Shown in pieces: positions 1 through 9,050 of a stretch of DNA of 64,000 nt. A program made the position numbers and the translations under genes. The notes beneath the pieces are model-generated. The model worked only from the letters and a program-made list of their open reading frames with translations, ran no database searches and was not told the origin of the DNA. The stretch's first letter is position 1; each line of letters opens with the position of its first letter. The stretch is from NCBI GenBank assembly GCA_016938685.1, contig JAFGUD010000160.1:1-64000 (forward strand), given 5' to 3'. This DNA is from Bacteroidales bacterium (lineage in GTDB: Bacteria > Bacteroidota > Bacteroidia > Bacteroidales > JAFGUD01).

Positions 1-9
1 ATGTGATAA

Positions 10-282
10 TATCTTCCATTTATACCTGTTTTATATGATTTTACAAAGATAATAAAAAACATCGTTATCTTAAACCAGAGCCTAAATTATAGAAAAAAAA
101 GCTTTCAAATAATAAATAATGGCGAGTTATATGATGGTAAGTTTAATAAAAAATTTATTAGCCTAGAGTATGAGATGTCTGAGCCAAATAATACAGTTCC
201 TCTATTTGTGAATGAAAAATATAAGATTTCTTATTATAAAAATTTAAAATATAATATTGTTTCAAAAGGTGTTTGTTTATGA
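10..282 (+). pseudogene. Open-frame remnant, function unknown
   Basis: A frame stays open for about 90 codons and ends in TGA at 280-282. Two stops (TGA, TAA) lie at 4-9 and no ATG occurs before about codon 55, so there is no credible start. The composition (rich in Lys, Asn, Tyr and Ile) is like real coding sequence in this genome. The most likely reading is the 3' end of a gene whose upstream part was lost or frameshifted. I do not recognise the family. A chance open frame in AT-rich DNA is the alternative. Confidence 0.25.
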
Positions 283-295
283 CGTGCCTTGCACT

Positions 296-336
296 ATCCG
301 AATAAAATCGGAAATAATGTTTCCCAATATTCGGAT
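296..336. repeat. Inverted repeat with ATCCGAATA arms
   Basis: ATCCGAATA (296-304) is repeated as TATTCGGAT (328-336) around a 23-base loop. A related short palindrome, TCCCGA-ATA-TCGGGA, lies at 45353-45367 in the other non-coding region. No T-tract follows, so this does not look like a simple terminator. Confidence 0.5.
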
Positions 337-360
337 TCTTTACTAAAAATGGGGCTTTCA

Positions 361-409
361 GAGCTTCATTTATTCCATTTCGCTACGCTCCATTACATAA
401 ATGAAGCTC
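361..409. repeat. Perfect 13-bp inverted repeat
   Basis: GAGCTTCATTTAT (361-373) and its exact complement (397-409) flank a 23-base loop containing the phrase TTCGCTACGCTCC. The hairpin is strong for this AT-rich genome and no gene reads through it. It may be an intergenic palindromic repeat of REP or MITE type, or a hairpin in the RNA downstream of the lost gene at 10-282. Confidence 0.6.
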
Positions 410-417
410 TCAAAGAC

Positions 418-461
418 TGGTATACTTTTGATGAATAAGAGTGGTATACTTTTTATGAATA
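418..461. repeat. Two direct repeats, 24-bp period
   Basis: TGGTATACTTTTGATGAATA (418-437) recurs with one change at 442-461. It lies between the 13-bp palindrome and the 50-bp direct repeat, so the whole segment from 296 to 663 is repeat-derived. Confidence 0.6.
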
Positions 462-466
462 GTAAC

Positions 467-559
467 AGCGATAGCGGTCTCACGAGTTTATGAGTAATGA
501 TTGAATAATTGAACTTAGCGATAGCGGTTTCACGAGTTTACGAGTAATGATTGAATAAT
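467..559. repeat. Two 43-bp direct repeats, 50-bp period
   Basis: Positions 467-509 and 517-559 are near-identical. Both begin AGCGATAGCGGT, contain CACGAGTTTA and end in a TGATTGAATAAT phrase. The junction GAACTTAGCGATAGCGG resembles GAACTTAGCAAAGCAATC at 45325-45342, which suggests a dispersed intergenic family in this genome. Confidence 0.6.
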
Positions 560-576
560 AGAATGATTGAATAATT

Positions 577-663
577 AAAGACTGCCTACTGAGGACTGGA
601 AGACTGGAGCCTGAGGACTGAAAGACTGCCGACTAAGGACTTAGGATTGAAGACTGAATGACT
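577..663. repeat. Heptamer array with words ending in ACT
   Basis: The stretch divides into twelve words of mostly 7 bases, with three of 8, nearly all ending in ACT. Examples are GAGGACT (twice) and GAAGACT. Words are degenerate in their first three positions. The array ends 46 bases before the ATG at 710. Its architecture matches the arrays in the suf operon but with a different word. Confidence 0.6.
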
Positions 664-709
664 GAAAACAGAAACTAATTATGGAATAGATTTTGATAGT
701 TATAAAGTT

Positions 710-1429
710 ATGCCTTACAGAAGATTACCAAATACTGATGCTGCTCGTTTAAAAGCAATGAAAACTGCAATGTTGAGAGCAAATATAGACAGGAAAAACA
801 GTCCTTTGTCTGCTAAAATTGTTTACGAATTACCTTTGTTAATGGCTGAATTTAATCAGGCAGTTCAAGAATATAATGATTCATTTGATTCACAAAAAAA
901 CAATAAAAAAGAGCATAAAATGTTAATGCAGAATTGTAAGCTTTATGTTTCTCATTTTATGCAAGTGATGAATTTTGCTGTTTTACGTGGTGATTTTGAC
1001 AAGTCAATACGCAAATTTTATGACTTACCAGTTAATTCAGCAACATTGCCAACTATTCAAACTGAAAAACAATTGGAAAAGTGGGGTAAAATTTTGGTAG
1101 ATGGAGAACAAAAACGTCAACTAGAAGGTGGCAAACCAATGCAAAACCCTAATTTATCAACACTTATTGGAAGTTACGAAAAATTTATTGATTCTTTTTA
1201 TTTACAAAAAAGTTTACAAAAAAGAACTGCAAATGCTCAGAAAAAACTTGTTCAGATTCGCCCTAAAATAGATGATTTTATAAAACTCCTTTGGGATGAA
1301 ATTGAAGCATTTTTTGAAAAATATCCGCCAATAATCCGTCGGGAAAAGGCAAAATCTTATGGCATAAACTATGTTTATCGCAAAAATGAAGAAAAAATTG
1401 AATTAAACGATTTGTTAAATTTCGGTTAA
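710..1429 (+). CDS. Conserved hypothetical protein, 239 aa
   Basis: This is a basic soluble protein with no signal peptide or membrane segment. It begins MPYRRLPNTDAARLKAMKTA. I associate the RRLPNTD-type N-terminus with small uncharacterised Bacteroidota proteins, from memory only. The middle (about residues 45-100) and the C-terminal third (about 150-215) look helical; the C-terminus carries a Tyr/Arg-rich stretch (about 210-230). It lies directly downstream of the heptamer array and converges on the M23 peptidase gene, with 5 bases between stops. The function is unknown; a nucleic-acid-associated role is only a guess from its charge. Confidence 0.7.
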   Translation: MPYRRLPNTDAARLKAMKTAMLRANIDRKNSPLSAKIVYELPLLMAEFNQAVQEYNDSFDSQKNNKKEHKMLMQNCKLYVSHFMQVMNFAVLRGDFDKSIRKFYDLPVNSATLPTIQTEKQLEKWGKILVDGEQKRQLEGGKPMQNPNLSTLIGSYEKFIDSFYLQKSLQKRTANAQKKLVQIRPKIDDFIKLLWDEIEAFFEKYPPIIRREKAKSYGINYVYRKNEEKIELNDLLNFG

Positions 1430-1434
1430 TAATC

Positions 1435-2376
1435 TTAGTCTAAACTTATTCCTGCTCTGGTCGACTGCTCAAATATTTCACTAAACTGTGACGGAGTTAA
1501 ATCCATAAAAAAGAAAAATATTGGATTTATAGGTTCTCCTTTGTATCTGATTTCGTAGTGTAAATGGGAAACAAGAGATTTTCCGGTAGTTCCAACATAG
1601 CCAATTAAATCTCCACGTTTTACAATTTTGCCGTTATATACCGAAACTTTATCTAAATGATGAAAAACAGTAGTAAAATCTCCACTCTCAATTTCAATTA
1701 CATTTCCAAATTCTCTTTTCCCAACCCCGGATTTAGACACAACACCATCAGCTGTTGCAAATACAGGAGTTCCGCTAGGGGCGTTAAAATCAATTCCTGA
1801 ATGAAAATCGGGAGTATGGTAAACCGGATCTAATCTTTCTCCATATCCATACAATAGTAAATTTAAATTTTGGTTTGGAACGGGCTGAATAGAAGGGATA
1901 TGATTAATATCTTCTTTTTGTTCCTCTAGTATTTTCATTAAGTCTTCAAAACCTTTTTCGGATTCGCTCAGATGATTAAACAATTCACTTACCTTTTTGT
2001 TGTTTTCTTTTGCTAGTTCCTTTGGTTTTTTGTCTTGCATTTCTTGTATAAGTTGGAGCTTTTTGTTTTCAGGAGGAGCTGTTCCAAACATAATTTTGTA
2101 TAACCCATTGTCTTGTTTTTCAAGCAATTGAATGTTTATTTCATTCTGTTTGTATATCGCAATCATTTTATCGTATTCTTGTTCGATAATTTTATTTTGA
2201 TGTTTTAAATTTTTCTCAAAAGGAGTATCGGTAAAATAAGACAAGGCAAGAAAAATTACGATACTTAAAAGTACGATTGCTACAAATTGTGTTAAAACAA
2301 TTTTTAAAATATGGGTTGATTTGCTATCTTTTTGAAAATCAAGATTATCTATATTAAATTTGAATTTTTTTGACAT
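1435..2376 (-). CDS. M23 (LytM) family metallopeptidase
   Basis: A membrane-anchored peptidoglycan endopeptidase or its catalytically inert regulator. One membrane segment lies at about residues 23-48, followed by a periplasmic coiled-coil stretch (about 55-160) and a C-terminal LytM domain. The zinc-ligand motifs are visible: HSGIDF near residue 192 (the HxxxD motif) and HLHYE near 270. Intact motifs favour an active enzyme. The architecture (TM, coiled coil, M23) is the usual one for Bacteroidota cell-wall peptidases tied to division or morphogenesis. The gene stands alone. Confidence 0.88.
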   Translation of the reverse strand: MSKKFKFNIDNLDFQKDSKSTHILKIVLTQFVAIVLLSIVIFLALSYFTDTPFEKNLKHQNKIIEQEYDKMIAIYKQNEINIQLLEKQDNGLYKIMFGTAPPENKKLQLIQEMQDKKPKELAKENNKKVSELFNHLSESEKGFEDLMKILEEQKEDINHIPSIQPVPNQNLNLLLYGYGERLDPVYHTPDFHSGIDFNAPSGTPVFATADGVVSKSGVGKREFGNVIEIESGDFTTVFHHLDKVSVYNGKIVKRGDLIGYVGTTGKSLVSHLHYEIRYKGEPINPIFFFFMDLTPSQFSEIFEQSTRAGISLD

Positions 2377-2433
2377 ATATGAACAAAATATAAGATGTGT
2401 TTTGTGATAAAATTATGCAAATTTACAAAATCA

Positions 2434-3501
2434 TTACAACCTTGGCAAAATGTTTTCCTTAAAATATGTTGTAAAATATAATTCTAGCTTGTTAATTGGT
2501 ATTTTTAAGTAAATATCGCCCGATCTTGTTGCTCCAAAATCTCCTGAGGCAATAGTGAAATAAAAATATTCATTTGTAAAATAGTATAAAGGTTCTAAAT
2601 AAGTTAATTCGTCGGAAGGTATTCCGTTTTTTTGTAGCAGAGCATAAAATTCATCTTTTTTACTTTTTTCAATCACATCAAATAAATGAATCTGCCATTT
2701 TTTTTGATAGTCCCAAATAATGTAAGATTCTGAACTCCAAGTGCTTGCTCCGCCTGTGTAACCGCCAATATAATTAGCAATGCAAATGATATTTCCATCG
2801 TTAAAAATTACTTCCTGATCGTCAAAATCGTACCAATCCATTGCCGAAAATTTAGCATTTTCATCGAAGTATAGTAGCTTTTCAGGTAAAATATTTTCAT
2901 AAAAATAATTCCCGTTTTTGTCTATCTGTTTGAACAGAAAGTTCATTTCCGGGACAATACTAATATCCATATCTTCTAAAATTACGGCAGAAAACCCAAT
3001 TTCATATAAAAAATCAGTGTCTTCAAAAGTAATTGAATAAGTTGTGTCGACAGAAAAATAATCAATTTTTTGAGAAGAACTATAATCAGCAGTAAATATA
3101 AATAAATCAGCTGATTGTGGCGGATAGAATTCTATTTCGGCTGTTTCTGGAGTTATTTTTTTAATAACAAAGCCAATAGAATCGTTTAATCCGTATGCTT
3201 GAACTTGAATATTATTTTTGTCAGTTATTATTCCTGATAAATCATAATACTTATCAGATTCGGTGAACAATAAATAACCTGATAAATAATCCGGTTCCAA
3301 CATTAAACTAAATTTCACTTCTTCTCCGTTATCCCATTTTCCGCTAAGATGAGTATAAAAAACATCGGGAATCGTTGATAATGAGTCATCTGTTGAATTT
3401 TCAATGTCTTTTAACTTGTTGATTTTATTGTTAGATTCTTTACATGAAAAAATCAATATTACAGCAAACACAAAAGATAAAATTATTTTCAGATTTCTCA
3501 T
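2434..3501 (-). CDS. Putative lipoprotein, DUF3298-like C-terminus
   Basis: The N-terminus has a hydrophobic stretch ending in a lipobox-like IFSC with Cys at residue 20, so it is probably an outer-membrane or periplasmic lipoprotein of 355 residues. The C-terminal third contains a GGYTGGAST phrase followed by a long acidic and aromatic region. That phrase resembles the YTGGA motif of DUF3298/RsiV-like domains, an assignment made by eye only. The rest is unrecognised. It sits between the M23 gene and the LRR gene with no clear operon link. Confidence 0.6.
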   Translation of the reverse strand: MRNLKIILSFVFAVILIFSCKESNNKINKLKDIENSTDDSLSTIPDVFYTHLSGKWDNGEEVKFSLMLEPDYLSGYLLFTESDKYYDLSGIITDKNNIQVQAYGLNDSIGFVIKKITPETAEIEFYPPQSADLFIFTADYSSSQKIDYFSVDTTYSITFEDTDFLYEIGFSAVILEDMDISIVPEMNFLFKQIDKNGNYFYENILPEKLLYFDENAKFSAMDWYDFDDQEVIFNDGNIICIANYIGGYTGGASTWSSESYIIWDYQKKWQIHLFDVIEKSKKDEFYALLQKNGIPSDELTYLEPLYYFTNEYFYFTIASGDFGATRSGDIYLKIPINKLELYFTTYFKENILPRL

Positions 3502-3616
3502 TGTAATCAGATTTTAAAGAATTAAAAAAAAGTTGTTTGATGTTATGTCAAATATTTTCAGATTTGAAACATTGTCACTTATAAAATGTAATAACTCAAA
3601 ACAAATAATGTAAAAA

Positions 3617-5086
3617 CTACCAAGCAACTTCTAAACCTTTAATCTGTTTTTTAAGATTATTTATTTCATCTTTAGAAATATTATTACCTTTTATGTATAA
3701 TTTTTCAAGATTTTGGCAAAGATCAATGTTTGGAGGCAGTTTTGTAAGTAAATTATTATCCAATCTGAGTTCTTCCAGTTCGGTAAATTCAATGAAATCA
3801 ATGCCTAGATCAGCAAATTGATTATTAGACAAATACAAATATCTAATTTTATTTAATTTAGTAAATTCTTTGGGTAAAACAGTCAATGAATTGTTTTCTA
3901 AGTTTAATTCTGTCAAAGCAGTAAATTTTTGAATATCGGCTGAAATTTCTGAAATTTGATTATTGGATAAATCAATTGATGTAACAGAAACAAGTTTATA
4001 AAAACTAGCCGGAATTTCATTTATAAAGTTTTTTGAAAGATCAATTTCATCAATAAAAACCAGTTGAGAAATATCATCGGGAATTGTACTTAATTCGTTG
4101 CTGCTCATGTTAAGAGTTCTTAGAGTCATTGTTTTACATAACACATCAGGAATTTGCACAAATTTGTTTTCAGCCAAAATAAGCTGTTGAATCATAGTCA
4201 TTTTGTGAAAACTTTTCGGCAAATCAGTTAACATATTTCCTGTTAAGTCAAACATTTGCAGACGTTTCATTTCCGTAATTTTTTTTGGAATTTCATAAAT
4301 TACATTGTACGACAAATCCAAAAAAGGCAACTTAGTCATTTGTAATAATTCGTCAGGAATTGTGGGAAAAAGATTGTGAGAAAGGTTTAAAATCATTAAA
4401 AAATCTAATTGTTCCAGAGATGTCGGTAATTCTGAAAGCTTATTGTTCGAAAAATCAGCATTTTGTAACATTGCCATATTTCCTAGGTTTTCAGGCAATT
4501 TTTTTAATTCATTACCCCAAGCTGAAATATTCATCAATGATTGGAGATTGCAAATTTCATCGGGTAGTTCCAAAATATCATTTCCACCAATCAACAAATT
4601 TTCAAGTACTACTAAATTTCCAATTTCATGAGGAAGTTGAGTCAATTTATTTTCTTCAATACTCAACATCGCTAGTTTCGTAAGGGTTCCAATTTCGAGA
4701 GGTAAGCTATCTATAAGGTTATTGTTTAAGCTCAAAAAACGAAGATTTTGAAGATGATCAATTTCGGAAGACAAGCTTGTGAGGTTATTATTTTCAATTG
4801 ACAGAATTTGTAAATTAGGCAAATAATAAACTTCTTCAGGGATTTCGCTCAGGTCCTGTTCGTTGAGATTAAGTTTAAATACTTTATTTGGTTCTAATAA
4901 AGCAGAATCCAAATCTGAGTATTCTTTTGTATATGGCAGATAATCAATAGATAAAATGCCAAATTCGTCAAGATATTCATCTTTAACGTTTCCTTTTTTG
5001 TCAAAAAAATCGTAAGGTTGCGAAAAACCTATATTAGAAAAAAAGACAAAAAAGAATAAAAATAATATTGTTCGTATAAATTTCAT
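3617..5086 (-). CDS. Secreted leucine-rich repeat protein
   Basis: This is an exported protein of about 489 residues made almost entirely of LRRs of about 23 residues (LxxLxLxxNxLxxLPxxI), starting near residue 70. A signal peptide follows the internal Met (MKFIRTILF..., ending near GFSQ). I prefer that start (5086) because the ATG at 5104 adds six residues and touches the stop of the upstream gene. LRRs of this LPxxI type mediate protein-protein contacts. No T9SS sorting tail or enzymatic domain is seen. It follows the DUF2807 gene and is probably co-transcribed with it. Confidence 0.85.
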   Translation of the reverse strand: MKFIRTILFLFFFVFFSNIGFSQPYDFFDKKGNVKDEYLDEFGILSIDYLPYTKEYSDLDSALLEPNKVFKLNLNEQDLSEIPEEVYYLPNLQILSIENNNLTSLSSEIDHLQNLRFLSLNNNLIDSLPLEIGTLTKLAMLSIEENKLTQLPHEIGNLVVLENLLIGGNDILELPDEICNLQSLMNISAWGNELKKLPENLGNMAMLQNADFSNNKLSELPTSLEQLDFLMILNLSHNLFPTIPDELLQMTKLPFLDLSYNVIYEIPKKITEMKRLQMFDLTGNMLTDLPKSFHKMTMIQQLILAENKFVQIPDVLCKTMTLRTLNMSSNELSTIPDDISQLVFIDEIDLSKNFINEIPASFYKLVSVTSIDLSNNQISEISADIQKFTALTELNLENNSLTVLPKEFTKLNKIRYLYLSNNQFADLGIDFIEFTELEELRLDNNLLTKLPPNIDLCQNLEKLYIKGNNISKDEINNLKKQIKGLEVAW

Positions 5087-5104
5087 AATAAAATATTTAC
5101 ACAT

Positions 5105-5839
5105 TTAGTTTGCGTCTATTAGTTTTCCACTACTAGTAATAATAGTGTCAATAACAGGATTCCCTTTATAAAAAACGTTGCCTATATCAAAAATTTCAGC
5201 TGTAAGTTCATTTGATACGTTAACTTTTGCATCACCGGAAGAACGTTGTTCTATTTTTGCAAACTGCGAATTTAGTTCAAAAGCGTCGATATAAGTACTT
5301 CCGTGATTTAGGACTTGAAAATATTTACACTCGCCTCCAACTTTTAAGTTTCCGGAAACATTCCACATACTCACAAATAAATGATCTTCGCAAATTACAT
5401 TAAAATCAGCAAAAGCCAATTTACCAAAAGCTCTAAAAGAAAACCTGTGAAATTTCAAAGTGTCGATAGAGTAGAATGTACTGGCGCTATAAAAACTAAG
5501 ATGACTCAATTCGGGAGTTGTAATAAAAATATCTATGTGATTTTCAGAATTTCTAGCAAAGTAACATTTATTGTCGTCGGAAATAACCAAAGCTGTATCG
5601 TTATTTACAATTACATTTTTCAGTAGAGTAGAATTTGTCTTTATTTTTACAGAGTAATTATCTGCTTGTTGCACATACACGTTAAACATATCATAAACAT
5701 GTATGTCGCTAAAAGAGTCAAGTTCTATTGTGATGGAATCTATTTCACCGGCAGATCTTAAACAATCATTTTCACATGAGTTTAATAAAAAGACAAGGAT
5801 AAAAGATATTGAAAAAATGTAAAAAAAAATTGTCTTCAT
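5105..5839 (-). CDS. DUF2807 (GIN-domain) lipoprotein
   Basis: The protein has a lipoprotein signal (LLNSC, Cys at about residue 22), then one domain rich in short beta strands. The segment FSDIHVYDMFNVYVQQ and the later repeats of alternating hydrophobic residues match the head GIN domain (DUF2807), a right-handed beta-helix common in Bacteroidota surface lipoproteins. The role is unknown; adhesin-like naming in databases is not experimentally grounded. It is immediately upstream of the LRR gene in the same direction and may form a two-gene envelope unit with it. Confidence 0.75.
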   Translation of the reverse strand: MKTIFFYIFSISFILVFLLNSCENDCLRSAGEIDSITIELDSFSDIHVYDMFNVYVQQADNYSVKIKTNSTLLKNVIVNNDTALVISDDNKCYFARNSENHIDIFITTPELSHLSFYSASTFYSIDTLKFHRFSFRAFGKLAFADFNVICEDHLFVSMWNVSGNLKVGGECKYFQVLNHGSTYIDAFELNSQFAKIEQRSSGDAKVNVSNELTAEIFDIGNVFYKGNPVIDTIITSSGKLIDAN

Positions 5840-5945
5840 CTGTAGATTATTATTAGCCGGTGCGTCTTAAAATATTTAGTAAAGAATATTTATAATTTAA
5901 AAAAAATGCCCCAAATAGGGCAAATTTAGTTATTGTACGTGTTTT

Positions 5946-6935
5946 TTATTGAGCATTATTTTCTCCTTCTACTAGTTTATATAGTTCTTCTAGATTTGGA
6001 GTAAGAATAATTTCGATTCTTCTGTTTTTTGCTCTTCCGTCAACTGTTGTGTTAGGAGCTATCGGGTAATACATGCTTCTACCGGCAGCCGAAATTCTTT
6101 CAGGTCTTATTCCGTATTTGTCTGTTAATAGTCTGGTAACAGATACCGCACGTGCTGTGCTCAAATCCCAGTTGTCAGTATAGTTTTTATCTTTTGGGTT
6201 TAAAGGAACATTGTCTGTGTGACCTTCAACCGTAATATCAATATTTGGATTTTCGATAAGAATTTTCGACAAAGTACTCAAAGCAGTCATTCCTTTTGGC
6301 TGAATAATAGAACTTCCGGAAGGGAAAAGCAATTTATTCCTCATTGTAATATAAAGTTTACCTTCGCGCATTTCAACAACAACTTCGTCAGATTGATATC
6401 CGGAAAGAGCAACGTCAATAGTACTTTGAACTTGTCTAAGAATTGAGTCTTGCATATAAACAATTTTTTGCAGTCTCATCAGTTCATATTTGTTGGTTGT
6501 TAGTTCTTTAGAGTTGTCAATAGTTTGCTGAAGCAGCATATTATAATTTGACAGTAAAATATTTAAAGAAGAATCTTTTTCGTGATATTTAGACTTATAG
6601 AAAACTTCGCTGTATCTAAGGCTGTCAAGTTGATGTTTTTCTGATTTAGAAACTTTGTATCTTCTGTAATTATCCCACAAAGACAAAAGTACAATTGCAA
6701 CAAGTAACAGAATGAAAAAGTAAAACCATCTTGTGTTTTTACTGGATCTGGCTGCTATTTTTTGTTCCTGTTTTTCTTTTTTGGTGGCAAGTTTTTGTGC
6801 CTTCATTTCAGTCTTCTGAGCTTTTTTTTCTTTGGAGGACAGGTTCTTTTTTTTGGTAATTTGCTTGTTCTTTTCAACTTTATTTAACTCAGGATCTTGA
6901 ACATTTTCCGGATTATTTAAGTTTTCGTTTTCCAT
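5946..6935 (-). CDS. OmpA/MotB-family peptidoglycan-binding protein
   Basis: The order is a Lys/Glu-rich cytoplasmic N-terminus (residues 1-65), one membrane segment (about 68-86), a coiled coil (about 90-180) and a C-terminal OmpA domain (about 200-315). The domain has the typical VEGHTDNVP and RAKNRRIEI motifs that bind meso-diaminopimelate in peptidoglycan. The topology resembles MotB-like proteins more than outer-membrane OmpA, since no barrel is present. No partner MotA/ExbB gene is adjacent. The very basic tail is unusual but consistent with a cytoplasmic anchor. Confidence 0.85.
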   Translation of the reverse strand: MENENLNNPENVQDPELNKVEKNKQITKKKNLSSKEKKAQKTEMKAQKLATKKEKQEQKIAARSSKNTRWFYFFILLLVAIVLLSLWDNYRRYKVSKSEKHQLDSLRYSEVFYKSKYHEKDSSLNILLSNYNMLLQQTIDNSKELTTNKYELMRLQKIVYMQDSILRQVQSTIDVALSGYQSDEVVVEMREGKLYITMRNKLLFPSGSSIIQPKGMTALSTLSKILIENPNIDITVEGHTDNVPLNPKDKNYTDNWDLSTARAVSVTRLLTDKYGIRPERISAAGRSMYYPIAPNTTVDGRAKNRRIEIILTPNLEELYKLVEGENNAQ

Positions 6936-7148
6936 ATTTTTCAGTTAAGGGAATTCAATACATAAGTAAACGCCTGAAAATCAGTTGATATTACTTAAAT
7001 ACTTTAAATTTTTGTGTGTGTTTAATGTGGCTAAAGTAAAAAAAACTTATTTAAAATGAAAAAATAAATATAAATTTAGTTAAGAAAAGTTAGAATTTTG
7101 ATTATAACATTAAACTAAACGTTAAATGAAGAACGGTTTTTTGCAATT

Positions 7149-7181
7149 AAAAAAAGCCTCTTGAATTTTCAAGAGGCTTTT
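7149..7181 (-). terminator. Rho-independent terminator after yajC
   Basis: AAAAGCCTCTTGAA pairs with its complement around a tiny loop. On the minus strand the stem is followed by a run of T (plus-strand A-run at 7149-7155). It lies about 40 bases downstream of the yajC stop and ends the nusB-DUF1573-yajC unit. Confidence 0.75.
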
Positions 7182-7222
7182 GGGTAAAAATAATTTGTTG
7201 AAATTATTTTTATATTTTAAAT

Positions 7223-7567
7223 CTATTTAGCTGCCGGTTGACTTTGCTGATTTGTTATTGTGTCTTGAACAATACTAGCTTTGTCAATTTTAATTCTTAC
7301 ATTTTCAGCAACTTCTAAAAGTACTGTATTATCTTTTATCTGAGCAACTTTTCCGTGTATTCCGCCAACAGTAACAACTTTGCTACCTTCTGCTAATGAT
7401 TCTCTGAATTTTTTCAGTTCTTTTTGTTTTTTGCTTTGTGGACGTATCATAAAGAAATAAAATACTACCATCAAAAGACCTAGCATAATCCACATAGAAT
7501 ACGGGTTTTGAGCTTTTTCGCCAGCTGCCGGTACTCCGTCTAATAAAATAAAGTTTAAGAAATCCAT
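7223..7567 (-). CDS. yajC: Preprotein translocase subunit YajC
   Basis: A small accessory subunit of the SecDF-YajC complex in the inner membrane. It has a single membrane segment at about residues 27-43 followed by the family signature FFMIRPQSKKQKELKKF and a short cytoplasmic domain with GSKVVTVGGIHGKV. At 114 residues it has the usual length. It is the last gene of the nusB-DUF1573-yajC unit, an order common in Bacteroidota, and a strong terminator follows. Confidence 0.93.
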   Translation of the reverse strand: MDFLNFILLDGVPAAGEKAQNPYSMWIMLGLLMVVFYFFMIRPQSKKQKELKKFRESLAEGSKVVTVGGIHGKVAQIKDNTVLLEVAENVRIKIDKASIVQDTITNQQSQPAAK

Positions 7568-7593
7568 TTTAGTTTTTTTTAGTGTTTGTATAA

Positions 7594-8004
7594 TTATTCA
7601 GTTGGTAAATTCACATTACCTTTTACTACTAATTCGTGAGCTTCGGGGTTAGTATTGCACATTACTGTAACAATTTTGTATTGATTACCTCTTTTGCCTG
7701 CCGAATTAAAAGTTACTTTAATAAATCCTTCCGATTGAGGAGCAACAGGTTCTTTTGTATAAGTAGAGGCTGTGCAACCACAAGAAGTATGTACTTCTGA
7801 TATTAACAAAGGTTTATTGCCCGTGTTTTTAAATTTAAAAGTGTAAGTTACTTGCTCACCTTGATCAATTGTCCCAAAATCGAATTCTGTGCTCGAAAAT
7901 TCTACAGTTGTTGAATCGGTTGGGTTAACCTCCAATTTGCTACTACTATTTGAGTTACATGCAAAAATAAGCAGTATCGGTAAAATGTACAAAATTCTTT
8001 TCAT
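7594..8004 (-). CDS. DUF1573 lipoprotein
   Basis: The N-terminus is a lipoprotein signal (LIFAC, Cys at 16). The rest is a single immunoglobulin-like domain with the DUF1573 hallmarks: FDFGTIDQGEQVTYTFKF, then HTSCGCTAS and a late GNQYKIVTV strand. DUF1573 proteins are ubiquitous in Bacteroidota and lie next to yajC or nusB, but their role is unknown; ASH/MSP-like folds bind other proteins. It is 26 bases from yajC and 17 from nusB, so it belongs to one operon. Confidence 0.85.
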   Translation of the reverse strand: MKRILYILPILLIFACNSNSSSKLEVNPTDSTTVEFSSTEFDFGTIDQGEQVTYTFKFKNTGNKPLLISEVHTSCGCTASTYTKEPVAPQSEGFIKVTFNSAGKRGNQYKIVTVMCNTNPEAHELVVKGNVNLPTE

Positions 8005-8021
8005 TTTTTAAATTTTATATA

Positions 8022-8972
8022 CTATTTATCTTTTAATCCTCTGCCGGATTTTTTAATTTTATCTTTTTCTTTCAGGTCTTTAACTATTTTGTCTAAAATT
8101 CCGTTGACAAAGTTAGAACTTTTTTTAGGAATTCCATACCATTTAGCAAGTTCAATATACTCATTAAGAGTTACCTTTATTGGTATTTCATCAAATTCTA
8201 TTAATTCAGTAACGGCTAATTGAAGAATAATTTTATCAATAAACGATATTCTGTCAAAATCCCAATTAACTATATTGTCTTGTACAACAACAGAAAACTC
8301 GTCTTTTTTTAAAATTGACTTATGCAAAAGTTTTAGACCGTATTCTAAATCATCGCTATTTTTGAATTTAAGAAGAAGTTTTTTTGTCATATCATCGCCA
8401 ATCGAAAATTTAGATATCGATTTGGCAATTTTTTTCAAAACATAATCAATACCATCAACCCAGTAGATGCTTTCTTCTTCAAGTGCTGAATATAATGTTT
8501 CGGAGTTGAATAAAAAATCTATGAAAAAAGATTCAATAATATTTTTGTCGGCTTTATATGAATTATCATCAGAAGCAAGATATTCTGTGTAAGCATCAGT
8601 TTTAATAAACTCTTCGTATATTTCTTTTAATAGGTCTGGATCTTTGGTCCATGTATATTTTCTATCTTTTAGATAAAGATTTAGATGGTTGTTTTCTTTT
8701 AATTGAACAATTAATTTGTTGTTGACAAATTTTGTGTTTGGATTAAGATCTAAATCTGTTGGGAGGAACTTCTTTTTTGCTTTTGATAATTTGTTGTCGG
8801 CTAAATCTCTAAGTTCTATAACAAGCAACAATAAAAAAAAATACAAATCATACGCTCTGTCAAAAGCATATTTAAGGTCATTTTCTGCTTCCTGAAGTGA
8901 ACTTAATGCTCCTGAGTAGTAGGCAAACAATGTTTGTAGAACTTTTATTCTAATTATTCTTCGATTAAACAT
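8022..8972 (-). CDS. nusB: Transcription antitermination factor NusB
   Basis: NusB with NusE (S10) binds boxA of rRNA leaders and is part of the antitermination complex. At 316 residues it is the long Bacteroidota form: a helical N-terminal extension (1-160) with MFNRRIIRIKVLQTLFAYY at the start, and the conserved NusB fold at about 225-300 including LNEYIELAKWYG and FVNGILDKI. It opens the nusB-DUF1573-yajC unit. Confidence 0.9.
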   Translation of the reverse strand: MFNRRIIRIKVLQTLFAYYSGALSSLQEAENDLKYAFDRAYDLYFFLLLLVIELRDLADNKLSKAKKKFLPTDLDLNPNTKFVNNKLIVQLKENNHLNLYLKDRKYTWTKDPDLLKEIYEEFIKTDAYTEYLASDDNSYKADKNIIESFFIDFLFNSETLYSALEEESIYWVDGIDYVLKKIAKSISKFSIGDDMTKKLLLKFKNSDDLEYGLKLLHKSILKKDEFSVVVQDNIVNWDFDRISFIDKIILQLAVTELIEFDEIPIKVTLNEYIELAKWYGIPKKSSNFVNGILDKIVKDLKEKDKIKKSGRGLKDK

Positions 8973-9050
8973 ATCCTAATTTTTCTGACGTGCAAAAGTA
9001 ACTATTAATTTGAGAAAAACTTCTTCTTAATATTAAATAAAAGTTAATTC

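Noticed and set aside
4360-4683. Plus-strand 107-codon frame opposite the LRR gene
   Set aside because: It lies wholly antisense to a well-formed repeat protein and has no recognisable features.
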